Below, one piece after another: positions 8,317-17,224 of a stretch of DNA of 64,000 nt. The stretch spans positions 1-64,000 of the forward strand of contig JAEEXZ010000001.1 of the NCBI GenBank assembly GCA_016288055.1, given 5' to 3'. Origin of the DNA: Bacteroidales bacterium. Its GTDB lineage: Bacteria; Bacteroidota; Bacteroidia; Bacteroidales; UBA932. The position numbers and the translations under genes were made by a program. The notes under the pieces are model-generated. The model did no database searches. It saw nothing but the letters and a program-made list of their open reading frames with translations, and was not told the DNA's origin. Position 1 is the stretch's first letter. Every line of letters begins with the position of its first letter.

Positions 8317-9648
8317 ATGAAACGCGTACTGGTCATAGCGTATTACTGGCCGCCGTCCGGAGGATCGGGCGTGCAGCGCTGGGTGAAATTCTGCAAGTAT
8401 CTGCCTGCCGAGGGCTGGGAACCTGTGGTGTTTGCCCCGCTCAATGCCGATTATCCTTCCCTGGATCCTTCGTTCGAGAAGGAACTGCCGGAGAATCTGG
8501 AAGTGCTTCGGGGAAAGATATGGGAACCCTATGCCGCCTACCGGAAACTTACCGGTGCCAGGAGCACCCAGGTGACGGAAATATCCTCCGGGAAAAAGAC
8601 CTGGAAGCAACGGCTTTCCCTGTGGATCCGCGCCAATCTGTTTGTGCCGGACCCTCGCGTGGGCTGGGTGAAGCCCAGCGTGAAGACACTGCGCAAATAC
8701 CTGACGGAACATCCCGTGGACGCCATTGTGACCACCGGGCCGCCGCATTCTGTGCACCTGATCGGCCAGAAACTTCATAAAGCCACGGGCATTCCGTGGA
8801 TTCCGGATTTCCGCGATCCGTGGAGCCGGATGTACTACCTGAAGTATCTTCCCATGACGGCAGGGACCTGGGCCAAACTCCGCGCCCAGGAACAGGCGGT
8901 GCTGGACGACTGCAATACCGTCCTTGCCTGCACGCCGCTGGTCCAGGAGGAATTCCAGGCCCAGACGAAAACCCCCGTTGCCTGCATCACCAACGGTTTT
9001 GATGAAGAGGATTTCACTGGTCCGGCCCCCGAAGGGGACGGCCGCTTCAATATCACGCACACCGGCCTTTTCGCGGCCGATGGCAACCCGTTTACCCTCT
9101 GGAAGGTTCTGAAGGAACTCGCCGCCGAAGACCCCTGGTTCAAGGAGTCCCTCCGCCTGCGCCTTGTAGGAAAAGTGGATCGGGAGGTGCTGGACGCCAT
9201 GGCCGATGCCGGCCTGCAAGCCAACGTAGTGGCGCTCGGCCCGTGCGACCACGCCACCGCCGTTCGGGAACAACGCAGCGCGACGCTGCTGCTGCTGCCG
9301 CTCAGAAACGACGCGCAGTACAGACCCATCCTGCCCGGCAAGCTCTTCGAATACCTGGCGGCCCGCCGTCCGGTGCTTGGAATAGGCCAGGCCGATGGTG
9401 CCATGGCCCGCGTCCTGCACGATGCCCAGGCCGGTGTTACGGCCGAATGGGACGATGCCGCGGCCATGAAGGCATTCATCGCCGCCGCCTGGAAACAGTT
9501 CTGCGAGGGTTCCGTCCCGGCTACGGCCGGGGATATCGGCCCTTATACCCGCCGCGCGACAACCCATGCGCTTGCGGCACTGCTTGACTCTGTCATCCTG
9601 AGCGTGGACTCTGTCATCCTGAGCGAAGCGAAGGATCTCAAAGAATAA
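8317..9648 (+). CDS. Glycosyltransferase, family 4-like
   Basis: MKRVLVIAYYWPPSGGSGVQRWVKFCKYLP N-terminus, VTTGPPHSVHLIG, LPLRNDAQYRPILPGKLFEYLAARRPVL. Confidence 0.88.
   Translation: MKRVLVIAYYWPPSGGSGVQRWVKFCKYLPAEGWEPVVFAPLNADYPSLDPSFEKELPENLEVLRGKIWEPYAAYRKLTGARSTQVTEISSGKKTWKQRLSLWIRANLFVPDPRVGWVKPSVKTLRKYLTEHPVDAIVTTGPPHSVHLIGQKLHKATGIPWIPDFRDPWSRMYYLKYLPMTAGTWAKLRAQEQAVLDDCNTVLACTPLVQEEFQAQTKTPVACITNGFDEEDFTGPAPEGDGRFNITHTGLFAADGNPFTLWKVLKELAAEDPWFKESLRLRLVGKVDREVLDAMADAGLQANVVALGPCDHATAVREQRSATLLLLPLRNDAQYRPILPGKLFEYLAARRPVLGIGQADGAMARVLHDAQAGVTAEWDDAAAMKAFIAAAWKQFCEGSVPATAGDIGPYTRRATTHALAALLDSVILSVDSVILSEAKDLKE
9586..9637 (+). repeat. Dispersed-type repeat TGTCATCCTGAGCG..GAAGGATCT in the 3' end of the glycosyltransferase gene, with a 19-bp direct duplication
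   Basis: gactctgtcatcctgagcg at 9586-9604 and 9607-9625, then aagcgaaggatct. Confidence 0.85.
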
Positions 9649-12254
9649 TGAAAATGAAAGACATTTGGAAGAAAATAGCCCTTGTGGCCGGCGTCGTGGC
9701 ACTGTTCCTGGCGCTCAGCTATGGCTTTGTGCCGCAGGTGCTGGACGGAAAGATCGTGAACCAGAGCGATATCTCCGGCTACGTGGGCATGTCCCACGAA
9801 ATGAATGAGTGGAACAAGGCCCACCCCGACAACCCCACCTACTGGACGGATTCCATGTTCGGCGGCATGCCCACCACCACCATTTCCACCCAGAACAGCG
9901 GCGACTACACCCAGTGGATCTATGATACGCTCCTTACCGGGAAGCGTCCGGCGACGTATCTGTTCATCGCGCTGCTGGGTGCCTTCCTGCTGTTTCTGGC
10001 CATGGGCGTGAGCATTCCTGTCGCCGTCGGCGGCGCCATTGCCGTGGCATTCTGCAGTTACAACTTCCAGATTATCCAGGTGGGGCACAACACCAAGATG
10101 CAGGCCATCGCCTTCATGCCCTGGGTCCTGGCCGCACTGATCTATACGTACCGGAGCGCTACCGGCAGGGGGAAGGCCCTCTGCGGAGCATTTGCCCGGA
10201 CAGGGTCGCGAAGCGACGCTCCGCAGGGGGCCTTCTCCCTGCCGGGAACCCTGCTGGGAGCCGTTCTCTTCGGGCTGGCGCTGAGCATGCAGATTAAGGC
10301 CAATCATCAGCAGATTACTTACTACCTGGCCATCATGGTGCTGCTGTACGGCATCTCGGAGCTTATCCACGCCATCCGGACGAAGGAGTGGAAGCCGTTC
10401 CTGGTGGCATCGGCCCTCCTTCTGGTGATGGGCGGCGCCGGCATTGCGACCAATGTGAACAAGCTCCTTCCCCTGGCCAAATATACGCCCCACACCATGC
10501 GCGGCGGCTCCGAACTCTCCAAAGACGGCGCTTCCGCCAAGGGCCTGGACCTGGATTACGCAACGTCCTGGAGCTACGGTTGGGAGGAACTCCCCAACCT
10601 CATGATTCCGGACTTCAACGGCGGCGCATCATCGGGTGCCGTGAACCCCGACAAGAGCGAGACCATCAAACTCCTCAAGCGCGCCGGCCAGAAGAATCTA
10701 AGGGAAACCGCCAAAAGCCTGCCGCTCTACTGGGGCCCGCAGCCGTTCACGGCCGGTCCCATGTATATGGGCGCCATCACGATTTTCCTCTTCGTGCTGG
10801 GCCTCGGCCTTTATAAAGGGCGGGAGAAATGGTGGCTGGTGGCAGCTACCCTTATCGCCGTGCTCATGGCGGTGGGAAGCCATTTCATGGTGTTCACCAA
10901 ACTGTGCTACGACTACCTGCCCCTGTACAACAAGTTCCGCACGGTGTCCATGGCACTGGTGGTGCTGCAGGTGGCCCTGCCGCTGCTGGGCTTCGTAACC
11001 CTGGACCGCATTACCAAAGAAGAATACGACCGTAAGCGCTTCATGAAGGCCTTCTGGTGGGCTCTCGGCATCACCGGCGGCTTCAGCCTCATAGCCTGGC
11101 TGGCCCCCGGCCTCTTCGGCTCCTTCTCCGGAGCCTCCGACGCGCAGATGCAGGATGTGCTGGTAGATGCGCTGGTCAAAGACCGTATCGCCCTCTTCAA
11201 GGCCGATGCCGGTGTTTCCCTGCTGCTGATCCTGGCCTCGGCCGGCCTTCTTTTCTGGGCATACATGCCCAAGGGACGCAAGCAGCTGGCCGCCGTCGCC
11301 ATCTGCGTCCTGTCGCTGGTGAACCTCTTCGCCGTGGGAAAGCGCTATCTCAACGCCGACCATTTCACCACCCCGAAGGACTTCAACAAGCCCTTCGCCG
11401 AGCGCCCCGTGGACAAGATGATCAAGGCCGATGAAGACCCGCAGTACCGTGTCCTGGACCTCACTGTGAACGTGTTCAATTCATCTATCCCCAGCTATCA
11501 TCACAAGAGCGTGGGAGGTTATTCCCCTGCCAAGCTGCAGCGTTACCAGGATCTTATCGAGCATTACCTGTCGGCAGAAATCAACGCCTTGTACAAACAG
11601 CTGGGAGAGGCTGAAGATATCATGGATGCCGCAGACTGGATGGCTTCCGGAACGCCGGTCCTGAATGCCTTGAATACCCGTTACGTCATTCTGGACGGGA
11701 ACTATCCGCCGCTGGTGAATGAAGGCGCTTTCGGTGCCGCCTGGTTCGTGGACTCTGTCGTTGAGGCCGCAACCCCCGACGAGGAGATTGCCCTGCTGGG
11801 GAAGGTGGACCTCCGCCGTACGGCGGTGGTAGATCCTTCGCTGGCGCTCAGGATGACAGAAGGAGCGCTCAGGATGACAGAGGGGGAGCTCAGGGCTTGT
11901 CATTCTGAGGAGCAAAGCGACGAAGAATCTATCGGCCTTACGTCCTACGCCCCCAACGAACTGCATTACAAGTACAGCGCCGCCTGCGACCGGTTGGCCG
12001 TCTTCAGCGAAATTTACTACCCGGACGGCTGGCATGCCACCGTGGACGGGCAGCCCGTGGACCTTTTCCGCGCCGACTGGACCCTTCGCGCCGCGCTTCT
12101 GCCGGCCGGCAAGCACGAGGTCGTGATGACCTTCCTCCCGTCGAGCTACAGCATTGGCGCGACGGTGTCGGCCATCGCTTCCATCGGCCTGCTTCTGCTG
12201 CTTCTGCTGGCCGTCGGGAAAGCCTTTATCCGCAAATCATTAACAAGTAAATAG
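9648..12254 (+). CDS. YfhO family multi-pass membrane protein
   Basis: Long polytopic ORF with YfhO-type motifs (SDISGYVGMSHEMNEWNK, YWTDSMFGGMPTTTIS, YFNLxxx-type TM array, YPDGWHATVDGQPVDLFRADWTLRAALLPAGKHEVVMTF). Confidence 0.88.
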   Translation: MKMKDIWKKIALVAGVVALFLALSYGFVPQVLDGKIVNQSDISGYVGMSHEMNEWNKAHPDNPTYWTDSMFGGMPTTTISTQNSGDYTQWIYDTLLTGKRPATYLFIALLGAFLLFLAMGVSIPVAVGGAIAVAFCSYNFQIIQVGHNTKMQAIAFMPWVLAALIYTYRSATGRGKALCGAFARTGSRSDAPQGAFSLPGTLLGAVLFGLALSMQIKANHQQITYYLAIMVLLYGISELIHAIRTKEWKPFLVASALLLVMGGAGIATNVNKLLPLAKYTPHTMRGGSELSKDGASAKGLDLDYATSWSYGWEELPNLMIPDFNGGASSGAVNPDKSETIKLLKRAGQKNLRETAKSLPLYWGPQPFTAGPMYMGAITIFLFVLGLGLYKGREKWWLVAATLIAVLMAVGSHFMVFTKLCYDYLPLYNKFRTVSMALVVLQVALPLLGFVTLDRITKEEYDRKRFMKAFWWALGITGGFSLIAWLAPGLFGSFSGASDAQMQDVLVDALVKDRIALFKADAGVSLLLILASAGLLFWAYMPKGRKQLAAVAICVLSLVNLFAVGKRYLNADHFTTPKDFNKPFAERPVDKMIKADEDPQYRVLDLTVNVFNSSIPSYHHKSVGGYSPAKLQRYQDLIEHYLSAEINALYKQLGEAEDIMDAADWMASGTPVLNALNTRYVILDGNYPPLVNEGAFGAAWFVDSVVEAATPDEEIALLGKVDLRRTAVVDPSLALRMTEGALRMTEGELRACHSEEQSDEESIGLTSYAPNELHYKYSAACDRLAVFSEIYYPDGWHATVDGQPVDLFRADWTLRAALLPAGKHEVVMTFLPSSYSIGATVSAIASIGLLLLLLLAVGKAFIRKSLTSK
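10162..10245. repeat. 84-bp in-frame palindromic element inside the YfhO gene
   Basis: 28-nt arms 10162-10189 and 10218-10245 complementary with 2 mismatches; inner gtcgc-gaa-gcgac hairpin; length divisible by 3. Confidence 0.9.
11831..11930. repeat. In-frame repeat cluster: inverted plus direct copies of the TGTCATyCTGAG..GAyCT element inside the YfhO gene
   Basis: agatccttcgctggcgctcaggatgaca (reverse copy), second gcgctcaggatgacag, then tgtcattctgaggagcaaagcgacgaagaatct (forward copy). Confidence 0.88.
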
Positions 12255-12261
12255 CATCGCT

Positions 12262-13320
12262 TTGAACAACAACGAAATATTGGAGTGGCTGCGTGAAGTG
12301 CAGCACCCCGCGAAGGGCGACCAGAGTGTCGTGGCGCTGGGGATGGTGGATGAGATCAAGTGCGAAGAAGGCCGCATCCATGTGACGCTGGCTTTCCCCA
12401 AGCGGCCGGACCCCCTCAAGAACTACCTTGTGGGAGCCGTACAGGCCTGCCTGTACCGCAACGCCCCCGGCGGGACCGAGATTGAGGTGGATACCGTGGT
12501 AAAAGACCCCGCCAAGCCCAAGAAAGGCATCGAGTTTAATCTGGAACAGCTGCGGGAAGTGAGCCATATCATCGGTGTGGCTTCCGGCAAGGGCGGCGTG
12601 GGCAAGAGCACCGTCGCCGTGAACCTGGCTGTCGCGCTGGCCCGCCTGGGCTATCGCGTGGGAGTGGCCGATGCCGATGTCTATGGCCCCTCCATTCCCA
12701 CCATGACCGGCACCGAGGGTGTCACCATTGAAATGTACGGGGAAGACGAGAACGACAACCTCTTCGTCCCCGTAGAAAAATACGGCGTGAAGTGGCTTTC
12801 CGTGGGCCACGTATCCAATGCCGGGCAGGCGCTCATCTGGCGCGGCCCCATGGCCTCCACGGCGCTCAAGCAGATTATTCTGCAAACCCAGTGGGGCCCG
12901 CTGGATTTCCTGCTCATCGACATGCCTCCGGGAACCGGAGACATCCACATTTCCCTGATCGGTGACGTGCCCATGAGCGGCGCCGTCATCGTAACCACTC
13001 CCCAGAACGTGGCCCTGGCCGACGTCCTTCGCGGCGTGAACATGTTCCGGAACCCTCAGGTGAACAAGCCCATCTTCGGTCTCATCGAAAACATGTCCTG
13101 GTTCACCCCAGAAGCCCATCCGGAAGAGAAGTACTACCTCTTCGGAAAGGACGGCGGCACCAAGATGGCCAAGGATCTGGATATTCCCCTTCTGGGCCAG
13201 ATTCCACTGGTACAGGGCATCCGCGAAGGCGGAGACAGCGGCGAACCCGTCGCGCTGGGTTCCCGCCCGGACTCCCTGGCCTTCCTGGAACTCGCCAGAA
13301 AAATTGCAGAGTCTGTATAA
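12262..13320 (+). CDS. mrp: Mrp/NBP35 family ATP-binding Fe-S carrier protein
   Basis: IIGVASGKGGVGKSTVAVNLAVALA, DADVYGPSIP, DMPPGTGD; N-terminal DUF59-like domain; TTG start. Confidence 0.93.
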   Translation: MNNNEILEWLREVQHPAKGDQSVVALGMVDEIKCEEGRIHVTLAFPKRPDPLKNYLVGAVQACLYRNAPGGTEIEVDTVVKDPAKPKKGIEFNLEQLREVSHIIGVASGKGGVGKSTVAVNLAVALARLGYRVGVADADVYGPSIPTMTGTEGVTIEMYGEDENDNLFVPVEKYGVKWLSVGHVSNAGQALIWRGPMASTALKQIILQTQWGPLDFLLIDMPPGTGDIHISLIGDVPMSGAVIVTTPQNVALADVLRGVNMFRNPQVNKPIFGLIENMSWFTPEAHPEEKYYLFGKDGGTKMAKDLDIPLLGQIPLVQGIREGGDSGEPVALGSRPDSLAFLELARKIAESV

Positions 13321-13321
13321 A

Positions 13322-13350
13322 AAAAGGTCCCGAGTTCTTCGGGACCTTTT
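13322..13350. terminator. Bidirectional intrinsic terminator between mrp and the S46 peptidase gene
   Basis: aaaaggtcccga-gttct-tcgggacctttt hairpin with T tract between convergent genes. Confidence 0.85.
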
Positions 13351-13353
13351 CTT

Positions 13354-15444
13354 TTATTTGACGTAGGTGAGTTCTGCGATGATATTGTCGGCCTTGCCGT
13401 ACTTCTCGACCAGCCACAGCACGTAGCGGATATCTACGCAGATGCAGCGCTGAAGGGCCGGTTCGAACATGACGTCGGAGCTCATGCTCTCCCAGTTGCC
13501 GTCGAAGGCCAGGCCGATGAGATTGCCCTTGGCGTCCAGAACGGGAGAACCGGAGTTGCCGCCGGTGATGTCGTTGTTGGTGAGGAAGCAGGTGTGCAGG
13601 CTGCCGTCTTTGTCGGCCCAGCGGCCGTAGTCCTTGGCAACAAGGAGCTCCTTGATGCCGGCGGGCAGGATGAACTCGGGATCCTCGGGGTTTTCTTTCT
13701 CCAGCAGGCCCTGGGCCGTGGTGAAGTATTCGTACTTGAGGGCGTCCTTGGGGCTGTAGGGAAGCACGTGGCCGTAGGTGAGGCGCATGGTGGAGTTGGC
13801 GTCCGGATACATGGCCTGGCCCTTCTGCCACTCCATGAGGGCGGCGGCGAAGTTCTTGCGGGCCTTCTGGAAAGAGGTGGCCGGACCGCCGGCGTTGTAG
13901 TGCTTCATGATTTCGGCGAGAATGACCGAGAACAGTTTGGTGGCCGGATCGCTCTTGATTTCTTCGATGGAGCTGATGGTTTCCACCTTTTCAAGGGACG
14001 TGAATTTGGAACCGGCAAACAGCTCCTCCACGTAGGCGGGAATGTCCAGGGAGGCGAAGTCCGTTTCGAAACCGGAGAGGTAGTTCTCGGGCTTGGCGTT
14101 TTTGCGGTAGAATTCCAGCAGGGCAACGGCTTCCTTCTTGTCCAGGGCCTCCACATAGTCCTTGTATTCGCCCTGGATTGCGCTCTTGGCCTGAGCCAGG
14201 GCGGCTGCCGTATCTTTTCCTTCCTGAATGGCCTCGCCGACGAGTTCCACAAAGTCCGATGCAAGGCCTACGAGTTCAATGCGGTAGGGAGCCTCGGTAA
14301 GGAGGGTGAAGGCGTGGTTGGATTCGGCGTTCTTGCCTACGTAATCGGCAATCTCCGTGAAGGGGTCTCCGTACTTGGCCTTGCGCTGGGGATCGGCCTC
14401 GATCCAGGCCTTGAGGGCGGCTTCCTTCTGCTCCTCGCGGCCGATGATGTTGAGGTTCTTGAAGGCGAGCTCCTCACCCTGCCACTTCTTCCAGCCGTTG
14501 GCGCTGCCTGCATATTTGTCGGCGTACTTCAGCTGGACGGACGGGTCTGCGCACATGGCTTCCCACATCAGGTCCTGGCGTACGGTGCGGGCATCGATGC
14601 GGATGCGGTTGGTGGCGATCATCTCGTTCAGCTCGGCGGCCGTCTGGAAACGCTGGGTGCGGCCCGGGTAGCCCATGACCATGGCGTAGTCTCCTTCCTT
14701 CACGCCCTTGAGGGAAATCTTCAGGGATTTGGCGGGCTTGTAAGGAACGTTCTCTTCGCTGTATTCGGCGGGCATGTTGTCCTTGCCGGCATAAACGCGG
14801 AACATGGAGAAGTCGCAGGTATGGCGGGGCCACATCCAGTTGTCGGCCTCACCGCCGAACTTGCCCATGTCCTCCGGGGGCGTACCCACGAAGCGGACGT
14901 CGGTGTAGGTGCGGTAGATGATCAGGTAGTGGACATTGTCGTTATAGAAACCGGTGACGCGGGCGGTGCAGCCGGGATTGTTCTTCCGGGCTTCTTCCAT
15001 GATCTCCTGGGCCTTGGTCTTACCCAGGGCGCCGGCGGCCTCGATAACGCCGGTCACGTCTTCCATGGAGACCAGGAAGGTGACGGAAAGGCCCGGACAG
15101 GGGATTTCCTCGGCGAAATTCTTTGCCCAGAAACCGTCCATGAGGTAGTTGTGCTCGTCGGAGGACAGGGCCTGGATGCTGCTGTAGCCGCAGTGGTGGT
15201 TGGTGACCAGCAGACCCTGGTCGCTGATGATTTCACCGGTGCAGCCGCCGCCGAAGTGCACGATGGCGTCTTTCAGGGAAGTCTTGTTGATGGAGTAGAT
15301 TTCTTCCGGAGTGAGTTTGCATCCGGCAGCCTTCAGGTCTTTTCCGTTCAGCTGTTTCAGGAGGGGCAGGAGCCACATTCCTTCATCTGCCACGGCGGTC
15401 AGGGACACGGTGAGGGCAGTCAGTAGGGTAAGAACACGTTTCAT
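13354..15444 (-). CDS. S46 family dipeptidyl-peptidase (DPP7/DPP11 family)
   Basis: DEGMWLLPLL, LLVTNHHCGYSSIQ (His), GGNSGSPVLDAKGNLIGLAFDGNWE (Ser); signal peptide MKRVLTLLTALTVSLTAVA. Confidence 0.95.
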   Translation of the reverse strand: MKRVLTLLTALTVSLTAVADEGMWLLPLLKQLNGKDLKAAGCKLTPEEIYSINKTSLKDAIVHFGGGCTGEIISDQGLLVTNHHCGYSSIQALSSDEHNYLMDGFWAKNFAEEIPCPGLSVTFLVSMEDVTGVIEAAGALGKTKAQEIMEEARKNNPGCTARVTGFYNDNVHYLIIYRTYTDVRFVGTPPEDMGKFGGEADNWMWPRHTCDFSMFRVYAGKDNMPAEYSEENVPYKPAKSLKISLKGVKEGDYAMVMGYPGRTQRFQTAAELNEMIATNRIRIDARTVRQDLMWEAMCADPSVQLKYADKYAGSANGWKKWQGEELAFKNLNIIGREEQKEAALKAWIEADPQRKAKYGDPFTEIADYVGKNAESNHAFTLLTEAPYRIELVGLASDFVELVGEAIQEGKDTAAALAQAKSAIQGEYKDYVEALDKKEAVALLEFYRKNAKPENYLSGFETDFASLDIPAYVEELFAGSKFTSLEKVETISSIEEIKSDPATKLFSVILAEIMKHYNAGGPATSFQKARKNFAAALMEWQKGQAMYPDANSTMRLTYGHVLPYSPKDALKYEYFTTAQGLLEKENPEDPEFILPAGIKELLVAKDYGRWADKDGSLHTCFLTNNDITGGNSGSPVLDAKGNLIGLAFDGNWESMSSDVMFEPALQRCICVDIRYVLWLVEKYGKADNIIAELTYVK

Positions 15445-15471
15445 ATACGATAAGAATTTGCACAAAGATAG

Positions 15472-16062
15472 TTAAAAGAGTGTAGGTTCCAACTCTTTTA
15501 CGTGAAAACTCATCCGGTGCCAGGGCGTATATCCGAAGCGGCGGATGGCCTCGATATGTTCGGGGGTGGGGTATCCCATGTTGCGCTCCCAGCCATACTG
15601 GGGATACTCCAGGGCCAGTTTTCTCATAAAGTCGTCCCGGTAGGTTTTTGCCAGGACGGAAGCCGCGGCGATGGAGGCGAAGGTGGCGTCCCCGTGCACC
15701 ACGGTGCGGTAGTGCTGCGCGGAATACGGGCCGAAGGGGCGGAACTTGTTGCCGTCGATAAGGAGGAACTCCGGGGCGGGGTTTAGCCGGAGAACGGCGC
15801 GCTGCATCCCCGTGACGGACGCCCAGAGGATGTTGAGCTGGTCGATCTCCCGGGCCGATACCGCCTCTACCGCCCAGGCGACGGCCTCCCGTTCGATGAT
15901 GGGCCGAAGCTCCTCGCGGGCCTTTTCGCTCATTTGTTTGGAGTCGTTCAGGAGGGGGTGGTAGAAATCCGCCGGCAAAATGACGGCGGCAGCATAAACG
16001 GGGCCGGCCAGGGGACCCCTGCCGGCCTCGTCACAACCGGCCTCGAGCCGGTCTTTTTCCAT
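15472..16062 (-). CDS. rnhB: Ribonuclease HII
   Basis: [46 protein letters not shown] can extend to 16122. Confidence 0.95.
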   Translation of the reverse strand: MEKDRLEAGCDEAGRGPLAGPVYAAAVILPADFYHPLLNDSKQMSEKAREELRPIIEREAVAWAVEAVSAREIDQLNILWASVTGMQRAVLRLNPAPEFLLIDGNKFRPFGPYSAQHYRTVVHGDATFASIAAASVLAKTYRDDFMRKLALEYPQYGWERNMGYPTPEHIEAIRRFGYTPWHRMSFHVKELEPTLF

Positions 16063-16134
16063 ATATGCCTGAAGATTCGGTTTCAATTGGTTTGCGGGAT
16101 TTGTCCACGCAAATTTAAACAAAAAAGCCTAGAA

Positions 16135-17220
16135 TCAGTGCTTCAGGTGTAGATCGTAAACATCGTACCAATTGTGAATATCGCAGTCGTAAGTACCAAG
16201 AACATACGGAGCGCGAGTGACGGAGCGGACGGTCACCAGTCCCATCCCGCCTTCCACATTTCCCGGAAGGACCATGTCTTCCGAGAACAGGTCATCCACT
16301 ATGGAGACTCCGCTGAGGTTAAAATGATCCATCTCCAGCATCCGGCTATGCATGAAGTCTTCGCGGGAGAGGCTTTGAATGTCGAAATAGGCCGTGATGG
16401 TGTATTGGTATTGAATACCACTGGACATGGCGAAACGGGCCCCTTTGGTATAGTCGTACGGACTTGCTTCCAGGATAAACTCATTGCTGCCGTCTTCGAA
16501 CAGTTCGTCCGTGAAGAAGTGATGGGGATTGGACAGGTAATCTTCCACGTAACGGTCCTTAGACTCGCGGCCGTCCGGGTTCAGGACAGGGTCTTTCGTG
16601 TTGCTATGTCGAATCGCAAGGGTGTTTTCCTCCTGCGTACTCCAGCCCGTTGGATTCCAGGGGTCTCTCTCGTGTGCCTCTTCTGACACGTACATCCTTA
16701 CAATCGTGTGGCATGTAGTATTGATTCTATACCAGTTCCGCTCCTGGGGAATATCGTGGACCGGGATATGGAAACGGAACCGCGTTTCTACATTGCCCTT
16801 GTCGTTGTAGATGGTCAATTCTTCCGCTGTTACATCCGGGATGGCGGGAAGGGCCTCCGGCGCCTTGATCCGCGCGACGGCACGATTGTCCGGGCCGATG
16901 GCCTCGATGCGCACGGAATCTCCAGGCTGGATGGTGGCCTGGAACTGGTAGGCGGCCTCCCGGTACTGGCCCAAGCGGACGTCTTCCGAGGTGACGGCCA
17001 CCAACTGCCCGTTCACATAGCAGGAAACAGTAATGTCCCCGGCCGCTTCGCATTTATCGTGGAAGCTGTAGGAGGCATAGACGGTATGCAGATCGTCGCT
17101 TGTGAGTAGACGGGCCTGCAGGACCAGCTCCTTTTCCGGGCCGACGGGATCAAGGAATACAGGCGTTTCGCAGGAAACGGCCAGACAGAGGACAGATAAG
17201 GACAGAAAGGTATTTTTCAT
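16135..17220 (-). CDS. DUF4249-type lipoprotein
   Basis: MKNTFLSLSVLCLAVSCETPVFLDPVGPEKELVLQARLL; position downstream of a TonB receptor is typical of DUF4249. Confidence 0.75.
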   Translation of the reverse strand: MKNTFLSLSVLCLAVSCETPVFLDPVGPEKELVLQARLLTSDDLHTVYASYSFHDKCEAAGDITVSCYVNGQLVAVTSEDVRLGQYREAAYQFQATIQPGDSVRIEAIGPDNRAVARIKAPEALPAIPDVTAEELTIYNDKGNVETRFRFHIPVHDIPQERNWYRINTTCHTIVRMYVSEEAHERDPWNPTGWSTQEENTLAIRHSNTKDPVLNPDGRESKDRYVEDYLSNPHHFFTDELFEDGSNEFILEASPYDYTKGARFAMSSGIQYQYTITAYFDIQSLSREDFMHSRMLEMDHFNLSGVSIVDDLFSEDMVLPGNVEGGMGLVTVRSVTRAPYVLGTYDCDIHNWYDVYDLHLKH

Positions 17221-17224
17221 ATTA

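Noticed and set aside
13594-15426. 610-aa ORF antisense to the S46 peptidase
   Set aside because: Mirror frame of a well-supported gene.
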